NCBI GenBank assembly: GCA_026988035.1
Contig: JALSLY010000009.1
Coordinates: 1 to 64,000, forward strand
DNA: 64,000 bases
Reading direction: 5' to 3'
From: Thermotogae bacterium
GTDB taxonomy: Bacteria; Thermotogota; Thermotogae; Mesoaciditogales; Mesoaciditogaceae
A model generated the notes under the pieces. That model did no database searches and had not been told where the DNA came from. It worked only from the letters and a program-made list of their open reading frames with translations. Below are positions 45,578 through 56,057 of this stretch, in pieces (the first letter of the stretch is position 1; the number at the start of each line of letters is the position of its first letter). The translations under genes were made by a program, and so were the position numbers.

Positions 45578-46953
45578 AGGTAAAAGTTATTATCCTTATC
45601 ATTTTAGCTGTATTTATAGTTTCATTGTTTATTAAGGCTCCCTGGGTAAACTTTTTTTCTGTTACTCAATCGCAAATCATTTTCTTGTGGGGAAGTTTTG
45701 CGCTTTTTATTTTAATGGGGGTTCCAATTTCATTCTCGTTGGGCATATCAGCTTTTTTCACTGCCATATTTATTAAATTACCTGTCTTGGTAATTTTTCA
45801 AGATCTTACTTATGGTATAAATTCTTTTGCCTTCTTAGCCATAGTGTTTTTTATTCTTCTAGGACAAATTGTTAATTACAGTGGAATGGGAAATGATTTG
45901 CTAGATTTGGCAAATATTATAGTTGGTTGGTTGCCAGGTGGTCTTGCACTTGTTAATATACTTGCAAGTATGCTTTTTGGTGGCATATCAGGTTCTTCTG
46001 TGGCAGACACAGCTTCTATCGGAAGTGTCTTGATACCCATGATGAGAAAAGAAGGATATTCAACAGAATTTGCAACAGCTGTAACGGTTACTTCTTCGCA
46101 AGAAGGAATAATCATTCCACCAAGCCAAAATATGATCATATATTCTCTTGCAGCTGGTGGGGTATCTGTAGGGGCACTGTTTATGGCTGGGTACATTCCG
46201 GGATTAATCCTTGGTCTTGCTCAAATGTCTATTGTGCTTATACTTGCTCCCATTAAACATTTCCCGAAAGGAAGAAGAGTAAAAAAAGCAAGAATACCAA
46301 TGGTTCTAATACGATCTTTAATAATTTTAAGTATAGGTTTGATCGTTGTAGGTGGCATAGTCTTTGGATTTTTTACAGCCACGGAATCATCAAGTATAGG
46401 AGCAGCAACAGCGCTAATAGTTTCGTTTTTGTTTTACCGAAAAAACATGACTTTCAAAAATTCTGTCAAGATTTTCAAAGAAACCTTCAGAACTTCTGTT
46501 ATGGTTTTGTTCTTAATTGCAAATGCTGCAGCTTTTGGGTACGTCATGGCTTATTTACAAGTACCCTCAGCCCTTGCTAATGCTATAACATCTATCAGCA
46601 GTAATCCAATTATAATATTACTCATGATCAATTTACTCCTTCTTGTGTTAGGACTCGTAATGGATATGGCTCCTTTGATAGTTATAATGACCCCAATACT
46701 TTTACCACTTGTTGAAAAGGTTGGCATGAGCCCAATACAATTTGGAATAGTTATGCTCATCAATCTTGGTATAGGTCTGTGCACGCCTCCTGTTGGTAAT
46801 ACGTTATTTGTGGGTTGTGCTGTTGGTAAAACCACGATAGAGAGAACCACCAAAGAAATGGTTCCACTGTATATCGCCATGGTAATAGTCTTGATCATTA
46901 TTACATACGTTCCAAATTTGTCAATGTTCTTGCCGAATCTTTTTCATCTTTGA
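45574..46953 (+). CDS. dctM: TRAP transporter large membrane subunit (DctM)
   Basis: This is the channel-forming subunit, 459 residues with about twelve helices. Typical segments include LMGVPISFSLGISAF, LLGQIVNYSGMGNDLLDLAN, GGISGSSVADTASIGSVLIPMM, EGIIIPPSQNMIIYSLAAGG, GFFTATESSSIGAA, and LVMDMAPLIVIMTPILLPLV plus CTPPVGNTLFVG. Complete and normal in length. It closes the transporter trio; a sugar kinase gene follows after 18 bases. Confidence 0.95.
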   Translation: MKVKVIILIILAVFIVSLFIKAPWVNFFSVTQSQIIFLWGSFALFILMGVPISFSLGISAFFTAIFIKLPVLVIFQDLTYGINSFAFLAIVFFILLGQIVNYSGMGNDLLDLANIIVGWLPGGLALVNILASMLFGGISGSSVADTASIGSVLIPMMRKEGYSTEFATAVTVTSSQEGIIIPPSQNMIIYSLAAGGVSVGALFMAGYIPGLILGLAQMSIVLILAPIKHFPKGRRVKKARIPMVLIRSLIILSIGLIVVGGIVFGFFTATESSSIGAATALIVSFLFYRKNMTFKNSVKIFKETFRTSVMVLFLIANAAAFGYVMAYLQVPSALANAITSISSNPIIILLMINLLLLVLGLVMDMAPLIVIMTPILLPLVEKVGMSPIQFGIVMLINLGIGLCTPPVGNTLFVGCAVGKTTIERTTKEMVPLYIAMVIVLIIITYVPNLSMFLPNLFHL

Positions 46954-46980
46954 TGTCAATAAAAAGGTGGTATGAATTAT

Positions 46981-48297
46981 ATGATACTTGATAAGGTTTA
47001 TGATGCATCTATCAATTTTAGCATAAATCGTGCCAAGAGCTCGTCGGCAATTGCTCTTGGTTTCCATTCGGTAATAGATGGTTTAATTAGAGTAAAGCCT
47101 GAGAAGTTTAGTAACATTATGGACATAGACATTCCCAAAAATCTGGATATGCTACCAAAATCCATAAAAACAAAAGAGGACTTTTTCAAAAGTCTATTGT
47201 TTTCTTTTGTAAATGGTTCAGCACTTCAACTCATGATTGACTCTGAAGATGTTTATAAGTGGATAATGAAAGAATTCGGAACTGGTACTTTGCATTTAGG
47301 AGGAACTTCAGCCAACATGGCAGCAGCATTGACCTGTTTTCCGTTTCCCAAAGTATTGATCTATGCCTATCCTTTAACCGAGGAACTCGCAAAGCTCTTT
47401 CCGATTTCTCCCAATCTTTTTGTGGTCTACGGTGATGGATTAAAACAACCAAAAGAGATATATGGTCAGAAGGGGATAAAAGCGATTCACTGGATTTTTG
47501 AATTTTCTCAAGGACAGAAGATAAAAATTTCTGGGAAGAATTACATTTGTCCACGATCAAATAGATTTATAGCTTCCTGGAATCCTGTTAATTCTCGATT
47601 AGAAGTTAGGGAACCTTTTAAATCGTATGTTATAGAACACGCATCAGCGATCTCAAAATTTCTTCTATCGGGTTTTCACATAATGAGGGATGTTTATCCT
47701 GATGGTAAAACGGCAAGAGATAGAATTGACGATCTTGCAAATTTTATTCAAGATATGAAGAGGAGAAATCCACAAATTCAATTTCATGTTGAATTTGCAT
47801 CCATAAGGCGTGATGGTGTAAGAAAGGCCGTGGAAGATACCTTATTTCCAATTTCAGACAGCCTTGGAGCAAACGAAGTTGAGTTATCATGGATAGCTCG
47901 TGATTTAGGTATGGATACGAATGGGATAGAAAAGGGAGATGTTAAAAAGACTTCAGATGTGCTTTTGAAACTCAGGGAAATAGGCCTTAAGAGGGTACAT
48001 TTTCATACTCTTGGATTTTATCTTCTTGCTTTTGATGAAAAATTTTATGATGTTGAAGAGGAGAAACTTGCTCTTGCATTTGCAGCGTTAGCTGCAGCAC
48101 AAAGGGCAAAAGATGGCAAATTGATCTCTGACAATTTGAAAGACGTGCTTAAAATTCCAACATCGAGCATAGAGTATAAGGAGTGGAAAGAAAGCGACAC
48201 TAAGTTCGTTCTCTTTCCCACCAAAGTAGTTCCGAATCCCACAATCACTGTTGGACTCGGAGACACTATATCTTCATTGGGATTCGCGTTAGGGTGA
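46981..48297 (+). CDS. ADP-dependent sugar kinase (ADP-PFK/glucokinase family)
   Basis: This kinase uses ADP rather than ATP as donor in its characterised archaeal relatives. Marks are HLGGTSANMAAALTCFPF (substrate/GG motif), the FLLSGFHIMRDVYPDGKTA stretch, NEVELSWIARDLG, and the catalytic anion-hole GXGD in ITVGLGDTISSLG near the C-terminus. Length (438) fits the family. ATG at 46981 is preferred, ten bases after GGTGG; 46972 is possible. The family is mostly archaeal. Between a TRAP importer and sugar enzymes, it may phosphorylate a keto-sugar acid such as 2-deoxy-5-keto-gluconate. The substrate is inference. Confidence 0.82.
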   Translation: MILDKVYDASINFSINRAKSSSAIALGFHSVIDGLIRVKPEKFSNIMDIDIPKNLDMLPKSIKTKEDFFKSLLFSFVNGSALQLMIDSEDVYKWIMKEFGTGTLHLGGTSANMAAALTCFPFPKVLIYAYPLTEELAKLFPISPNLFVVYGDGLKQPKEIYGQKGIKAIHWIFEFSQGQKIKISGKNYICPRSNRFIASWNPVNSRLEVREPFKSYVIEHASAISKFLLSGFHIMRDVYPDGKTARDRIDDLANFIQDMKRRNPQIQFHVEFASIRRDGVRKAVEDTLFPISDSLGANEVELSWIARDLGMDTNGIEKGDVKKTSDVLLKLREIGLKRVHFHTLGFYLLAFDEKFYDVEEEKLALAFAALAAAQRAKDGKLISDNLKDVLKIPTSSIEYKEWKESDTKFVLFPTKVVPNPTITVGLGDTISSLGFALG

Positions 48298-48305
48298 TTA
48301 GATAA

Positions 48306-49343
48306 ATGCGAAGAGTTAGATTTGGGATAATAGGAGCAGGCAATGTAAGTTTGATCCACGCAAAAAGCATTTCCGAGATCGGAAATGCTGAACTTGTAGC
48401 TGTTTCAAGTCGTGCTGAAGAAAAAGCTTTAAGGCTTGCCAAAAAGTTTAAAAGTGAATATTATTCCGATTTTCATGAGATGCTTAAGAGAAATGATATA
48501 GATGCGGTTTGTGTTTTAACTCCCAGTGGGACACATGCCAAAATTGGGATAGAGGTTGCGCGTTCCGGAAAACATGTTATCGTTGAAAAGCCAATAGATG
48601 TTAATCTTAAGATGGCAGATGCCCTTATAGAAGAATGTAAAAAACAAAATGTTAAATTGAGCGTTATTTCCCAAAGGCGTTTTTCAGATGCTGTTATGAG
48701 AGTTAAACAGTCTGTAAAAAGTGGAGAGATGGGAAAATTGAATTTTGGCGGAGCTCAGGTGAAGTGGTATCGTTCTCAGGAATATTACAACAGTTCAGCA
48801 TGGCGTGGCACACGGATTTTAGACGGTGGAGGAGCACTTATAAATTAGTCTATACATTATGTAGATCTTCTCTGGTATGTAATGGGTCCTGTAGAAGAAG
48901 TTTTCAGTTATTGTGGAACAATGGCGCATGATATAGAAGTGGAAGATCTTTTAGTAGGAAGCTTAAAGTTTAAAAGCGGTGCTCTTGGGTTGATAGAAGC
49001 AAACACGACTGTGTATCCTGGACTTTTTGCCAGACTCGATATTTATGGAAAAAACGGAACGGCCGTTATTGTTGATGATGAGATAGAATTCTTTGCAACA
49101 AAAGATGGTATAAAAATAAAGAAAGCAAAGGAAAGAATGAGAGAAAGCGGCACTGCAAGTCCGAAAATATCATATGATCTTCACAAGAGGCAGTTAGAGG
49201 ACATCGTGGATTCCATTTTAAGCAACAGAAAACCACGAATCACCGGTGTGGATGGAAGAAATACGCTTGCAGTTGTGACAGCTTTATACGAATCATGTAA
49301 AACTGGTAAATCTGTAAAAGTGAACATCAGAGAAAATTCATAA
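48306..49343 (+). pseudogene. Gfo/Idh/MocA oxidoreductase interrupted by one TAG codon
   Basis: Read through one stop, this is a normal 345-codon NAD-dependent sugar oxidoreductase: FGIIGAGNVSLIHAKSI, HVIVEKPIDVNLK with the catalytic Lys, GGALIN, then TAG (48846-48848), then SIHYVDLLWYVMGPVEEV, and IDIYGKNGTAVI-like C-terminal strands. Relatives have NQSIH or NQGIH here, so the stop is most simply CAG mutated to TAG, just before the catalytic His. Both sides stay in frame and look unimpaired. It could be a recent pseudogene, a sequence error, or a suppressed stop. The intact product would oxidise a sugar or cyclitol. Confidence 0.85.
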
Positions 49344-49390
49344 AACTTTTTAAAAGATTGTTTATACTGGATAGTAAAGGAGTGAGACAT

Positions 49391-51628
49391 TTGGACTTTA
49401 AAGAATTCGAGATCTTAAAAGATGTAACAGGTCAGCTCATAGATTTTACATTAAACATGAGGCAAAGTGGTCATCCAGGAGGATCGCGCTCAAAAATGCA
49501 CGTGTTTTGGTCTTTGCTTCTTTCAGGAAAGATGAAATACGACATACGCCATCCAGAAAATCCCTTTGGAGATAGATTCATACTTAGCGCTGGCCATACT
49601 GTTCCGTTGGTTTATGCTGCTTTGGCGATAATCGGTGAAGCTTTCAAAAAGCGATTCGAAGAGACAAAAGATGAGAAATTTAGAATAGACCCTTCACGAA
49701 TTGTTTTGCTAAAGGATCTTTTGCGCTTTAGACATCGAGGAGGACTTCCTGGCCACGCGGAGTTTTCGGGAAAGACTCTCTTTTTGAAGTTCAACACAGG
49801 ACCATCCGGACATGGTTTGCCACCATCTGTAGGAGAAGCTTTTGCACTTAAACGTGCTGGATTGAGTAATGTGAGAGTTTGGGTGATAGAGGGTGAAGGA
49901 GGACTCACTCCTGGTGCATCGCACGAATCAAAAAACTCTGCATGGGGGCTTGGCCTTGATAATCTTTACTGGCTGATAGATTGGAACAATTATGGGATAG
50001 ATGATAGACCAACAAGCTCCGTTGTAAGTGGAACACCTCAAGAGTGGTTTGAGCCTTATGGATGGAATGTTGCCGGATGTGAAAATGGTCATGATTGGAA
50101 AGAAATAAGTGAAACTTTTGAAAAATTGGAAGCTCACAAAAAAGATAACGTACCTAACGTAGCGTGGTTTAGAACACGTAAAGGATACGGTTATGGTGTG
50201 TATGATAACAAATCTCATGGTACACCCCACAAGGCAAATTCAGATATATTTTGGAAGACAAGAGATGAATTCATTCAGCGTTACGGTGTCGAATTTGTTG
50301 GATATGGCAAAGTCGCCCCAGAGCATGAGCAATTTTTGAAACAAACTGAAGAAAATTTGAAAATCGCACTTGATGTTGTTTTAAGAAATGAGCAACTTTT
50401 AACACATCTTACAGATAGAATCATTGAAATAGCAGAAAGCATTCCGAAAACGAAAATAACTCTTGAACCTAAGATATTTAAAGACAAAGAGTTTTTTGAC
50501 TACATGAAATATCCAAAAGAAATCTTTTTTGAACCTGGCACAAAAGTTGCAAATAGAAAAGCGTTAAGTGTGTGGGGAGCTTGGATAAATTCCGAAAGCA
50601 AAAGGAAATACGATCGCCCTCTTTTCTTGGCAGCGTCTGCAGATTTGGCTGAGTCGACAAATATATCTGGTTTTGCAAAAGGTTTTGGAGATTTTGATGG
50701 TTATGGTTGGTACGACAAAGAGAAGAATCCAAATGGTGTTTTGCTTCCCCAAGAGATTACAGAGTTCACAAACGCTGGAATTTCTGCAGGAGTGGCTGCA
50801 ATTAACCTTTCGGACAAACCATTTGAATCGTTCAACGGATTTTACATGGCTACATCTACATATGGTTCATTTTCTTACCTTAAATATGGTGCATACAGGT
50901 TATTTTCTCAGATGACTCAGGATTGTCCTGTAAGACTTGGTAAAGTCCTATGGATTGCAGGACATTCCGGACCTGAAACGGCTGATGATTCGAGAACACA
51001 TTTTGGAATTTTTTCACCCGTTGTCACTCAGCTGTTTCCAAAAGGACACGTGATAAATTTATACCCATGGGAAGCTAATGAAGTACCAGTTTTGCTTGGT
51101 GCAGCATTTTCAACAAACATTCCGATAGTTGTTTTGCATCTTACAAGACCTCCTATCGAAATTCCAGACAGGCAAAAGTTGGGAATACCAACTTATTTCG
51201 AAGCAGCAAAAGGTGCATACATTCTAAAAGATTTTAAAGACGGGAAAAAGGATGGAACAATATTGGTTAGAGGAACTATGTCTACTTTTAACTTGTTAAA
51301 AGTTATGAATGAGATAGACCAAAAATATAACTTGAAAATTATTGCCATTCCTTCAAAGGAACTCTTTGACATACAACCTGATGAATACAAAGAAAAAGTT
51401 CTTCCGTGGGAAGAATGGGAAAATTCAATGATAATAACGAATGAATCATTGAGAGCCGTTGAAGACTGGCTGGCAACAAAGAAATGTGCTCAATACTCTA
51501 TGTCTTCTGATTGGGATAACAGATGGCGCACTGGCGGTACCTTAGAAGAAGTTATAGAGGAAGCCCATCTCGATCCGGAAAACATTCTTAAGGGGATAAA
51601 ACGATTTGTGGAAAAAAGTTCGCTTTAA
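49391..51628 (+). CDS. Large single-chain transketolase-like ThDP enzyme
   Basis: This 745-residue protein has transketolase order. NMRQSGHPGGSRSKMH holds the first His, ILSAGHTVPLVYAAL follows, and the ThDP motif appears as VIEGEGGLTPGASHE up to LIDWNNYGID (GEG instead of GDG). A pyrimidine domain has FLAASADLAESTNISGF and ITEFTNAGISAGVA, and the C-terminal domain follows. It is about 80-100 residues longer than standard transketolase, with an insertion in the middle (about 290-370). The TTG at 49391 is preferred, six bases after AAAGGAG. It closes the uronate-type cluster. The reaction is not known; it differs from the split transketolase at 33734-35550. Confidence 0.78.
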   Translation: MDFKEFEILKDVTGQLIDFTLNMRQSGHPGGSRSKMHVFWSLLLSGKMKYDIRHPENPFGDRFILSAGHTVPLVYAALAIIGEAFKKRFEETKDEKFRIDPSRIVLLKDLLRFRHRGGLPGHAEFSGKTLFLKFNTGPSGHGLPPSVGEAFALKRAGLSNVRVWVIEGEGGLTPGASHESKNSAWGLGLDNLYWLIDWNNYGIDDRPTSSVVSGTPQEWFEPYGWNVAGCENGHDWKEISETFEKLEAHKKDNVPNVAWFRTRKGYGYGVYDNKSHGTPHKANSDIFWKTRDEFIQRYGVEFVGYGKVAPEHEQFLKQTEENLKIALDVVLRNEQLLTHLTDRIIEIAESIPKTKITLEPKIFKDKEFFDYMKYPKEIFFEPGTKVANRKALSVWGAWINSESKRKYDRPLFLAASADLAESTNISGFAKGFGDFDGYGWYDKEKNPNGVLLPQEITEFTNAGISAGVAAINLSDKPFESFNGFYMATSTYGSFSYLKYGAYRLFSQMTQDCPVRLGKVLWIAGHSGPETADDSRTHFGIFSPVVTQLFPKGHVINLYPWEANEVPVLLGAAFSTNIPIVVLHLTRPPIEIPDRQKLGIPTYFEAAKGAYILKDFKDGKKDGTILVRGTMSTFNLLKVMNEIDQKYNLKIIAIPSKELFDIQPDEYKEKVLPWEEWENSMIITNESLRAVEDWLATKKCAQYSMSSDWDNRWRTGGTLEEVIEEAHLDPENILKGIKRFVEKSSL

Positions 51629-51642
51629 AAACTTGTTTTCGC

Positions 51643-52254
51643 TCATTTTTTCTGTTTCAACCTTTTCATACGGAAAAAATCATCTCTCTCTGATTCTTCT
51701 ATGTACGATTCTATGAATTTTACCGTTTCTTTGTATTGAGGAATGAGAACATTCTCAAGTGCGTTAACTCGGCGTTGAGTTTTCTTTATCTCTACAGCAA
51801 GTCTGTAAACAGTTGTTTCTATCTCTGTGAGTCGTGCTATCAGGGAAAGCGCACGTTTAAACGCTTTGTGAGCCTTATCTAAATTAGCATCCGTTCTCAC
51901 AAATCCATAAGAAGGAGTTATAGAATCATCTATTTCGTTGATATCCGGAATCTCAACTCCCATAATACTTCTAAGTCGTATAGAAAGATCGTCAACTTCT
52001 TCTACGGCTAAACCTACTTCTTCAACGTGCTCTATACCTATACTTAAGTTCGCTCTCTGAAGGCCTTCATAGGCTTCATCGAAGACCGTTTCCATGCTTT
52101 CCTGAATTTCTCGAGCAGAGTCAATGAAGCGCATCATTTCACGGATAAGAACGTTTCTTTTCTTGTCAAGGAGCGTATGCCCTTCAATAGCAAGTGCGAG
52201 AGCTCTCTTTGTTTCTATGAGTTTGCTTTTAGTCGGGGAGACTCTCTCGGCCAT
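51643..52254 (-). CDS. atpD: V/A-type ATPase subunit D
   Basis: This is the central rotor stalk subunit, 203 residues, almost wholly helical coiled coil. The N-terminal VSPTKSKLIETKRALALAIEGHTLLDKKR and the C-terminal RRVNALENVLIPQYKETVKFI are the conserved ends. It is the last gene of the ATPase operon and starts one base after subunit B's stop. It ends 14 bases from the convergent transketolase gene, leaving no room for a separate terminator. Confidence 0.96.
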   Translation of the reverse strand: MAERVSPTKSKLIETKRALALAIEGHTLLDKKRNVLIREMMRFIDSAREIQESMETVFDEAYEGLQRANLSIGIEHVEEVGLAVEEVDDLSIRLRSIMGVEIPDINEIDDSITPSYGFVRTDANLDKAHKAFKRALSLIARLTEIETTVYRLAVEIKKTQRRVNALENVLIPQYKETVKFIESYIEESERDDFFRMKRLKQKK

Positions 52255-52255
52255 T

Positions 52256-53641
52256 TCAATTCTCTCCTATTTCTTTATAATACTTTTTCAATTCTTCTTC
52301 ACTGACACGCGTAAGTTCTGAGGGTGGCAGATTTCCAAGCAGCTTCCAGCCAAGATCAAGGGTTTCCTCTATGGATCGATCTTCATCGTACCCTTGTGAA
52401 AGAAATTCCCTCTCAAAAGCGTCACCGAATTTCAAATACCTTCTATCGATATTGGTAAGTTCTTCTTCTCCTATTATAGAAGCAAGTGCCCTGACCTCTT
52501 GAACTCGGCTATATGCAGCAAAAAGCTGGCTTGAAACGTGCGGATGATCTGCACGTGTGTAACCTTCACCTATGCCATCCTTCATGAGCCTTGAAAGGGA
52601 TGGAAGAATGCCTATAGGTGGGTAAACTCCTTTTCTTTGAAGTTCGCGACTCAAAACTATTTGCCCTTCGGTTATGTAGCCGGTTAAGTCTGGTATTGGA
52701 TGCGTAATATCATCGTTTGGCATCGACAAAATTGGTATTTGTGTAACAGAACCTCTTTTATTCCTTATCATGCCAGCTCTTTCGTACATGCTTGCCAAAT
52801 CGCTGTACAAATAACCAGGATAACCCTTTCTCGACGGGACTTCACCCCTAGATGTAGAAAGCTCACGCAGCGCTTCACAATAGTTTGTCATATCTGTAAG
52901 TATGACAAGTACATGCATGCCTTTTTCAAATGCAAGATATTCTGCAGCTGTAAGCGCTACTCTTGGGGTAGCTATCCTTTCAATAGTTGGATCATCCGCA
53001 AGGTTCAAAAAAGTTACGACATTTTTGATAGCACCGGATTCTTCAAAATTGGAAAGCATAAACCGCGCGTCATCATGTTTTATCCCCATTGCTGCAAATA
53101 CTATTGCAAAATTGCCACTTTCTTCTCCTTTGATCTTTGCTTGCTTGGTAATCTGAACGGCAAGCCTATTATGTGGGAGTCCATTGCCAGAGAATATCGG
53201 GAGTTTTTGGCCACGTATTAGAGTCATCAACCCATCTATTGCAGATATGCCTGTTTGGATAAAATTTCTTGGGTACATCCTCGAGGCGGGATTTATGGGA
53301 AACCCGTTTATGTCTTGATAGACACCGTTTATGATGTCAACACCACCATCTATAGGTTCACCTATTCCGTTGAAAGTCCTTCCAAGAATTTCTTCGGAAA
53401 CTTTAACTTGGAGCGTTTTTCCAAGAAACTTGACCTTAGTTTCATTTACATTTAGACCTTCCGTTCCTTGAAAAACCTGAACAACGGCAAATTTGTCACT
53501 TATTTGAACAACTTGCCCAATCCTTGTTTCTTGACGAAAAGTAACTTCAACAACTTCGTTGTATCCTACATTGCCAACGTTTTCGATAAATATCAATGGT
53601 CCATTTATTTGAGAAAGTCCCATGTACTCTTTGAGGGGCAT
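52256..53641 (-). CDS. atpB: V/A-type ATPase subunit B
   Basis: This is the non-catalytic regulatory nucleotide-binding subunit of the A3B3 head, 461 residues. There is no true Walker A; the site reads [17 protein letters not shown], as in other B subunits. [31 protein letters not shown] and [21 protein letters not shown]-type segments are present. It lies four bases after subunit A. Assignment is secure. Confidence 0.97.
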   Translation of the reverse strand: MPLKEYMGLSQINGPLIFIENVGNVGYNEVVEVTFRQETRIGQVVQISDKFAVVQVFQGTEGLNVNETKVKFLGKTLQVKVSEEILGRTFNGIGEPIDGGVDIINGVYQDINGFPINPASRMYPRNFIQTGISAIDGLMTLIRGQKLPIFSGNGLPHNRLAVQITKQAKIKGEESGNFAIVFAAMGIKHDDARFMLSNFEESGAIKNVVTFLNLADDPTIERIATPRVALTAAEYLAFEKGMHVLVILTDMTNYCEALRELSTSRGEVPSRKGYPGYLYSDLASMYERAGMIRNKRGSVTQIPILSMPNDDITHPIPDLTGYITEGQIVLSRELQRKGVYPPIGILPSLSRLMKDGIGEGYTRADHPHVSSQLFAAYSRVQEVRALASIIGEEELTNIDRRYLKFGDAFEREFLSQGYDEDRSIEETLDLGWKLLGNLPPSELTRVSEEELKKYYKEIGEN

Positions 53642-53644
53642 GCA

Positions 53645-55432
53645 TTACGCCTCCTTTACTTTTTCGTATTTTTCATCAAGCGAGTCAAAGAAGCTTCTAA
53701 TAGTCTGTTCTATTTGTTTGAAATACTCAAGCTTATCATTTGAAACTGTTTCTTTCATTCTCATTAAAGTATTTACGATCTTTTCTTCAAGAACTTCAGA
53801 GATTGCTACACCTTTTGAAATTAGACTGTTAGCACGATCATAGTACATGAGAATGATCCTTAACATCTCATGTTGCTTATGCATATCACAGAAAGCATCC
53901 ACATCGCTGAAGGCACTTTGCTGCAAATATCCTACTTTTAGAATGTTTGCGACACGGACGATAAGTTTTTGATCGTCGGGCAAAACATCCTCGCCAACAA
54001 GTTTTATGATTTGCTGAAGATTGTTGTCTTCGCTAAGGAGGCTCATAGCTCGTTTACTTAATTTCGAGAAATTGGGATCGACATTTTGTTCAAACCAGTC
54101 TACAAGTTCTGTTGTGTATTCACTGTAACTATCTAACCAACTTATTGATGGATAATGCCGTGCATTTGCCAAAGATTTGTCAAGTGCCCAAAAACAACGT
54201 ACGAATCTTTTGGTATGTGTTGTAACAGGCTCCGAGAAATCCCCACCTGGAGGAGAGACAGCCCCAATAATTGAAATCGATCCGTTTTGGTCTTCTGAAC
54301 CAAGGATCCTGACTCTTCCGGCACGTTCATAAAACTCTGCTATTCTTGAAGAAAGATAAGGAGGAAATCCTTCCTCAGCTGGCATTTCTTCAAGACGTCC
54401 AGAAATCTCCCTAAGAGCCTCTGCCCATCTTGAAGTTGAATCTGCCATAAGTGCCACGTTGTAGCCCATATCCCTAAAATACTCTGCTATTGTTACGCCT
54501 GTGTATATAGAGGCTTCACGTGCGGAAACAGGCATATTAGAAGTATTGGCGATAAGAATGGTACGTTCCATCAACGGTTTGCCGCTTCGTGGGTCCATTA
54601 ACTTTGGAAATTCTTCAAGAACTTCCGTCATTTCATTGCCACGCTCACCACAGCCTATGTACAATATAATATCGGCATCGGCCCATTTTGCAAGTTGATG
54701 TTGTGTTACAGTCTTGCCAGTTCCAAACCCTCCTGGTATTGCAGCAGCTCCACCTTTACTTATTGGGAAAAAGGTGTCTATAACTCTCTGTCCAGTTATC
54801 AATGGTTCTGAAGGAGCCAGCCTTTCTTTATAAGGTCTGGAAACACGAACCGGCCAATTTTGGTAAAGTTTTACTTCGTGTTTCTCATCTTTAGATTCGA
54901 CTATCATCAAAACGGTATCGATCGTGTATTTTCCGGATTTCTGGACTTTTGTTGCTTTTCCGGAAATATTAGGAGGAACCATGATTCGGTGTTCCACCGC
55001 TGAAGTTTCGTTCACCTTTGCCACTATTTGACCTTCTTTGACTTCGTCACCTTCGTTTACTAAAATTTCGACATCCCATTGTTTTTCAAAATCAAGAGGT
55101 TCCGCAGAGATTCCTCTTTGAAGGAAATCACCGGATTTTGATCTCAAAACCTCTAATGGTCTTTGTATGCCATCAAAAACACTACCTATAAGACCAGGTC
55201 CAAGCATAACCGACAAAAGTTTACCGGTTCCTTCAACTGGTTCGTTAGGTTTGAGACCGGACGTTTCTTCATAAACCTGAATCGTTGCTGTATCGCCTTC
55301 GAGCACTATTACTTCTCCGGTTAATTTCAACTTTCCAACCTTTACCACCTCATGCATCATGACTCCCGTCATTTCCTTTGCTTTAACAACAGGACCATTT
55401 ACCATATAGATCTTACCTGCTCTTTTATTCAC
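53645..55432 (-). CDS. atpA: V/A-type ATPase catalytic subunit A
   Basis: This is the catalytic subunit, 595 residues. It has the N-terminal barrel, the bulge domain unique to A subunits (about 115-190, [16 protein letters not shown]), Walker A as [12 protein letters not shown] near residue 235, [13 protein letters not shown] with the catalytic Glu, and [16 protein letters not shown] as Walker B. No intein interrupts the P-loop, although inteins are common at this spot in archaeal homologues. Start is GTG, 13 bases after subunit E. Confidence 0.97.
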   Translation of the reverse strand: MNKRAGKIYMVNGPVVKAKEMTGVMMHEVVKVGKLKLTGEVIVLEGDTATIQVYEETSGLKPNEPVEGTGKLLSVMLGPGLIGSVFDGIQRPLEVLRSKSGDFLQRGISAEPLDFEKQWDVEILVNEGDEVKEGQIVAKVNETSAVEHRIMVPPNISGKATKVQKSGKYTIDTVLMIVESKDEKHEVKLYQNWPVRVSRPYKERLAPSEPLITGQRVIDTFFPISKGGAAAIPGGFGTGKTVTQHQLAKWADADIILYIGCGERGNEMTEVLEEFPKLMDPRSGKPLMERTILIANTSNMPVSAREASIYTGVTIAEYFRDMGYNVALMADSTSRWAEALREISGRLEEMPAEEGFPPYLSSRIAEFYERAGRVRILGSEDQNGSISIIGAVSPPGGDFSEPVTTHTKRFVRCFWALDKSLANARHYPSISWLDSYSEYTTELVDWFEQNVDPNFSKLSKRAMSLLSEDNNLQQIIKLVGEDVLPDDQKLIVRVANILKVGYLQQSAFSDVDAFCDMHKQHEMLRIILMYYDRANSLISKGVAISEVLEEKIVNTLMRMKETVSNDKLEYFKQIEQTIRSFFDSLDEKYEKVKEA

Positions 55433-55445
55433 AGCACATCACCTG

Positions 55446-56057
55446 TCATGATTTAAGTTTCGAGAATAGTATAGAAGAAAATCTTTCCTTAATCTCTTCA
55501 AACTTGTTCTCGAGAGTGTTTTCGATGATCACACGACCATCTTCCGTTTCTACTATTACTCCACCAATGATGTCAGCATCTTCCTTCGAAAGATGAATGT
55601 CAACATCTTTCATTTCTTTTTTTAAAATGTCGAGGATTTTTTTGATTGTGGACTTGTCTTTCTTCCTGACTTTCACAACAACTTTTTTCTCTTCAAGAGC
55701 CTTAATCGCTTCGACGGTTGTTCTTTTGAGAAAATCTGCATAAGCTTCGTTATTTGTGATTCCACTTATCTTCTCCCTTAACTCGTCTATAGCAGTTCTT
55801 AAAATTTCATTTCGGGCATCCATAAGCATCTTTGAACACTTAGCGGAAGTTTGGGATATTTCGCGACGTATCAACAAGTCGGCATGTCTTTTTGCCTCTT
55901 CAATAATCTCATTGTAACTGTTTTCTGCTTTAACAACATAGCTCTCCTTTATTTCTTCTACGCGTTTTTGTGCATCTTTCACAATGCTATCAGCGTCAGA
56001 AGCTGCCATGGACTTGACATACTCCTTCAAAGAGCTTAATTTTTTCTCTATATTCAC
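55446..56057 (-). CDS. atpE: V/A-type ATPase subunit E (peripheral stalk)
   Basis: This is a 203-residue peripheral stalk subunit. The N-terminal half is a long charged coiled coil (ADSIVKDAQKRVEEIKESYV), and the C-terminal half is a mixed fold with ADIIGGVIVETEDGRVIIENTL, the hallmark of subunit E. The GTG start overlaps subunit F by four bases. It pairs with the coiled-coil subunit H encoded at the operon start. Confidence 0.93.
   Translation of the reverse strand: MNIEKKLSSLKEYVKSMAASDADSIVKDAQKRVEEIKESYVVKAENSYNEIIEEAKRHADLLIRREISQTSAKCSKMLMDARNEILRTAIDELREKISGITNNEAYADFLKRTTVEAIKALEEKKVVVKVRKKDKSTIKKILDILKKEMKDVDIHLSKEDADIIGGVIVETEDGRVIIENTLENKFEEIKERFSSILFSKLKS

Noticed and set aside
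53645-55432. Intein in ATPase subunit A
   Set aside because: The P-loop region reads through without an insert and the length (595) is normal.
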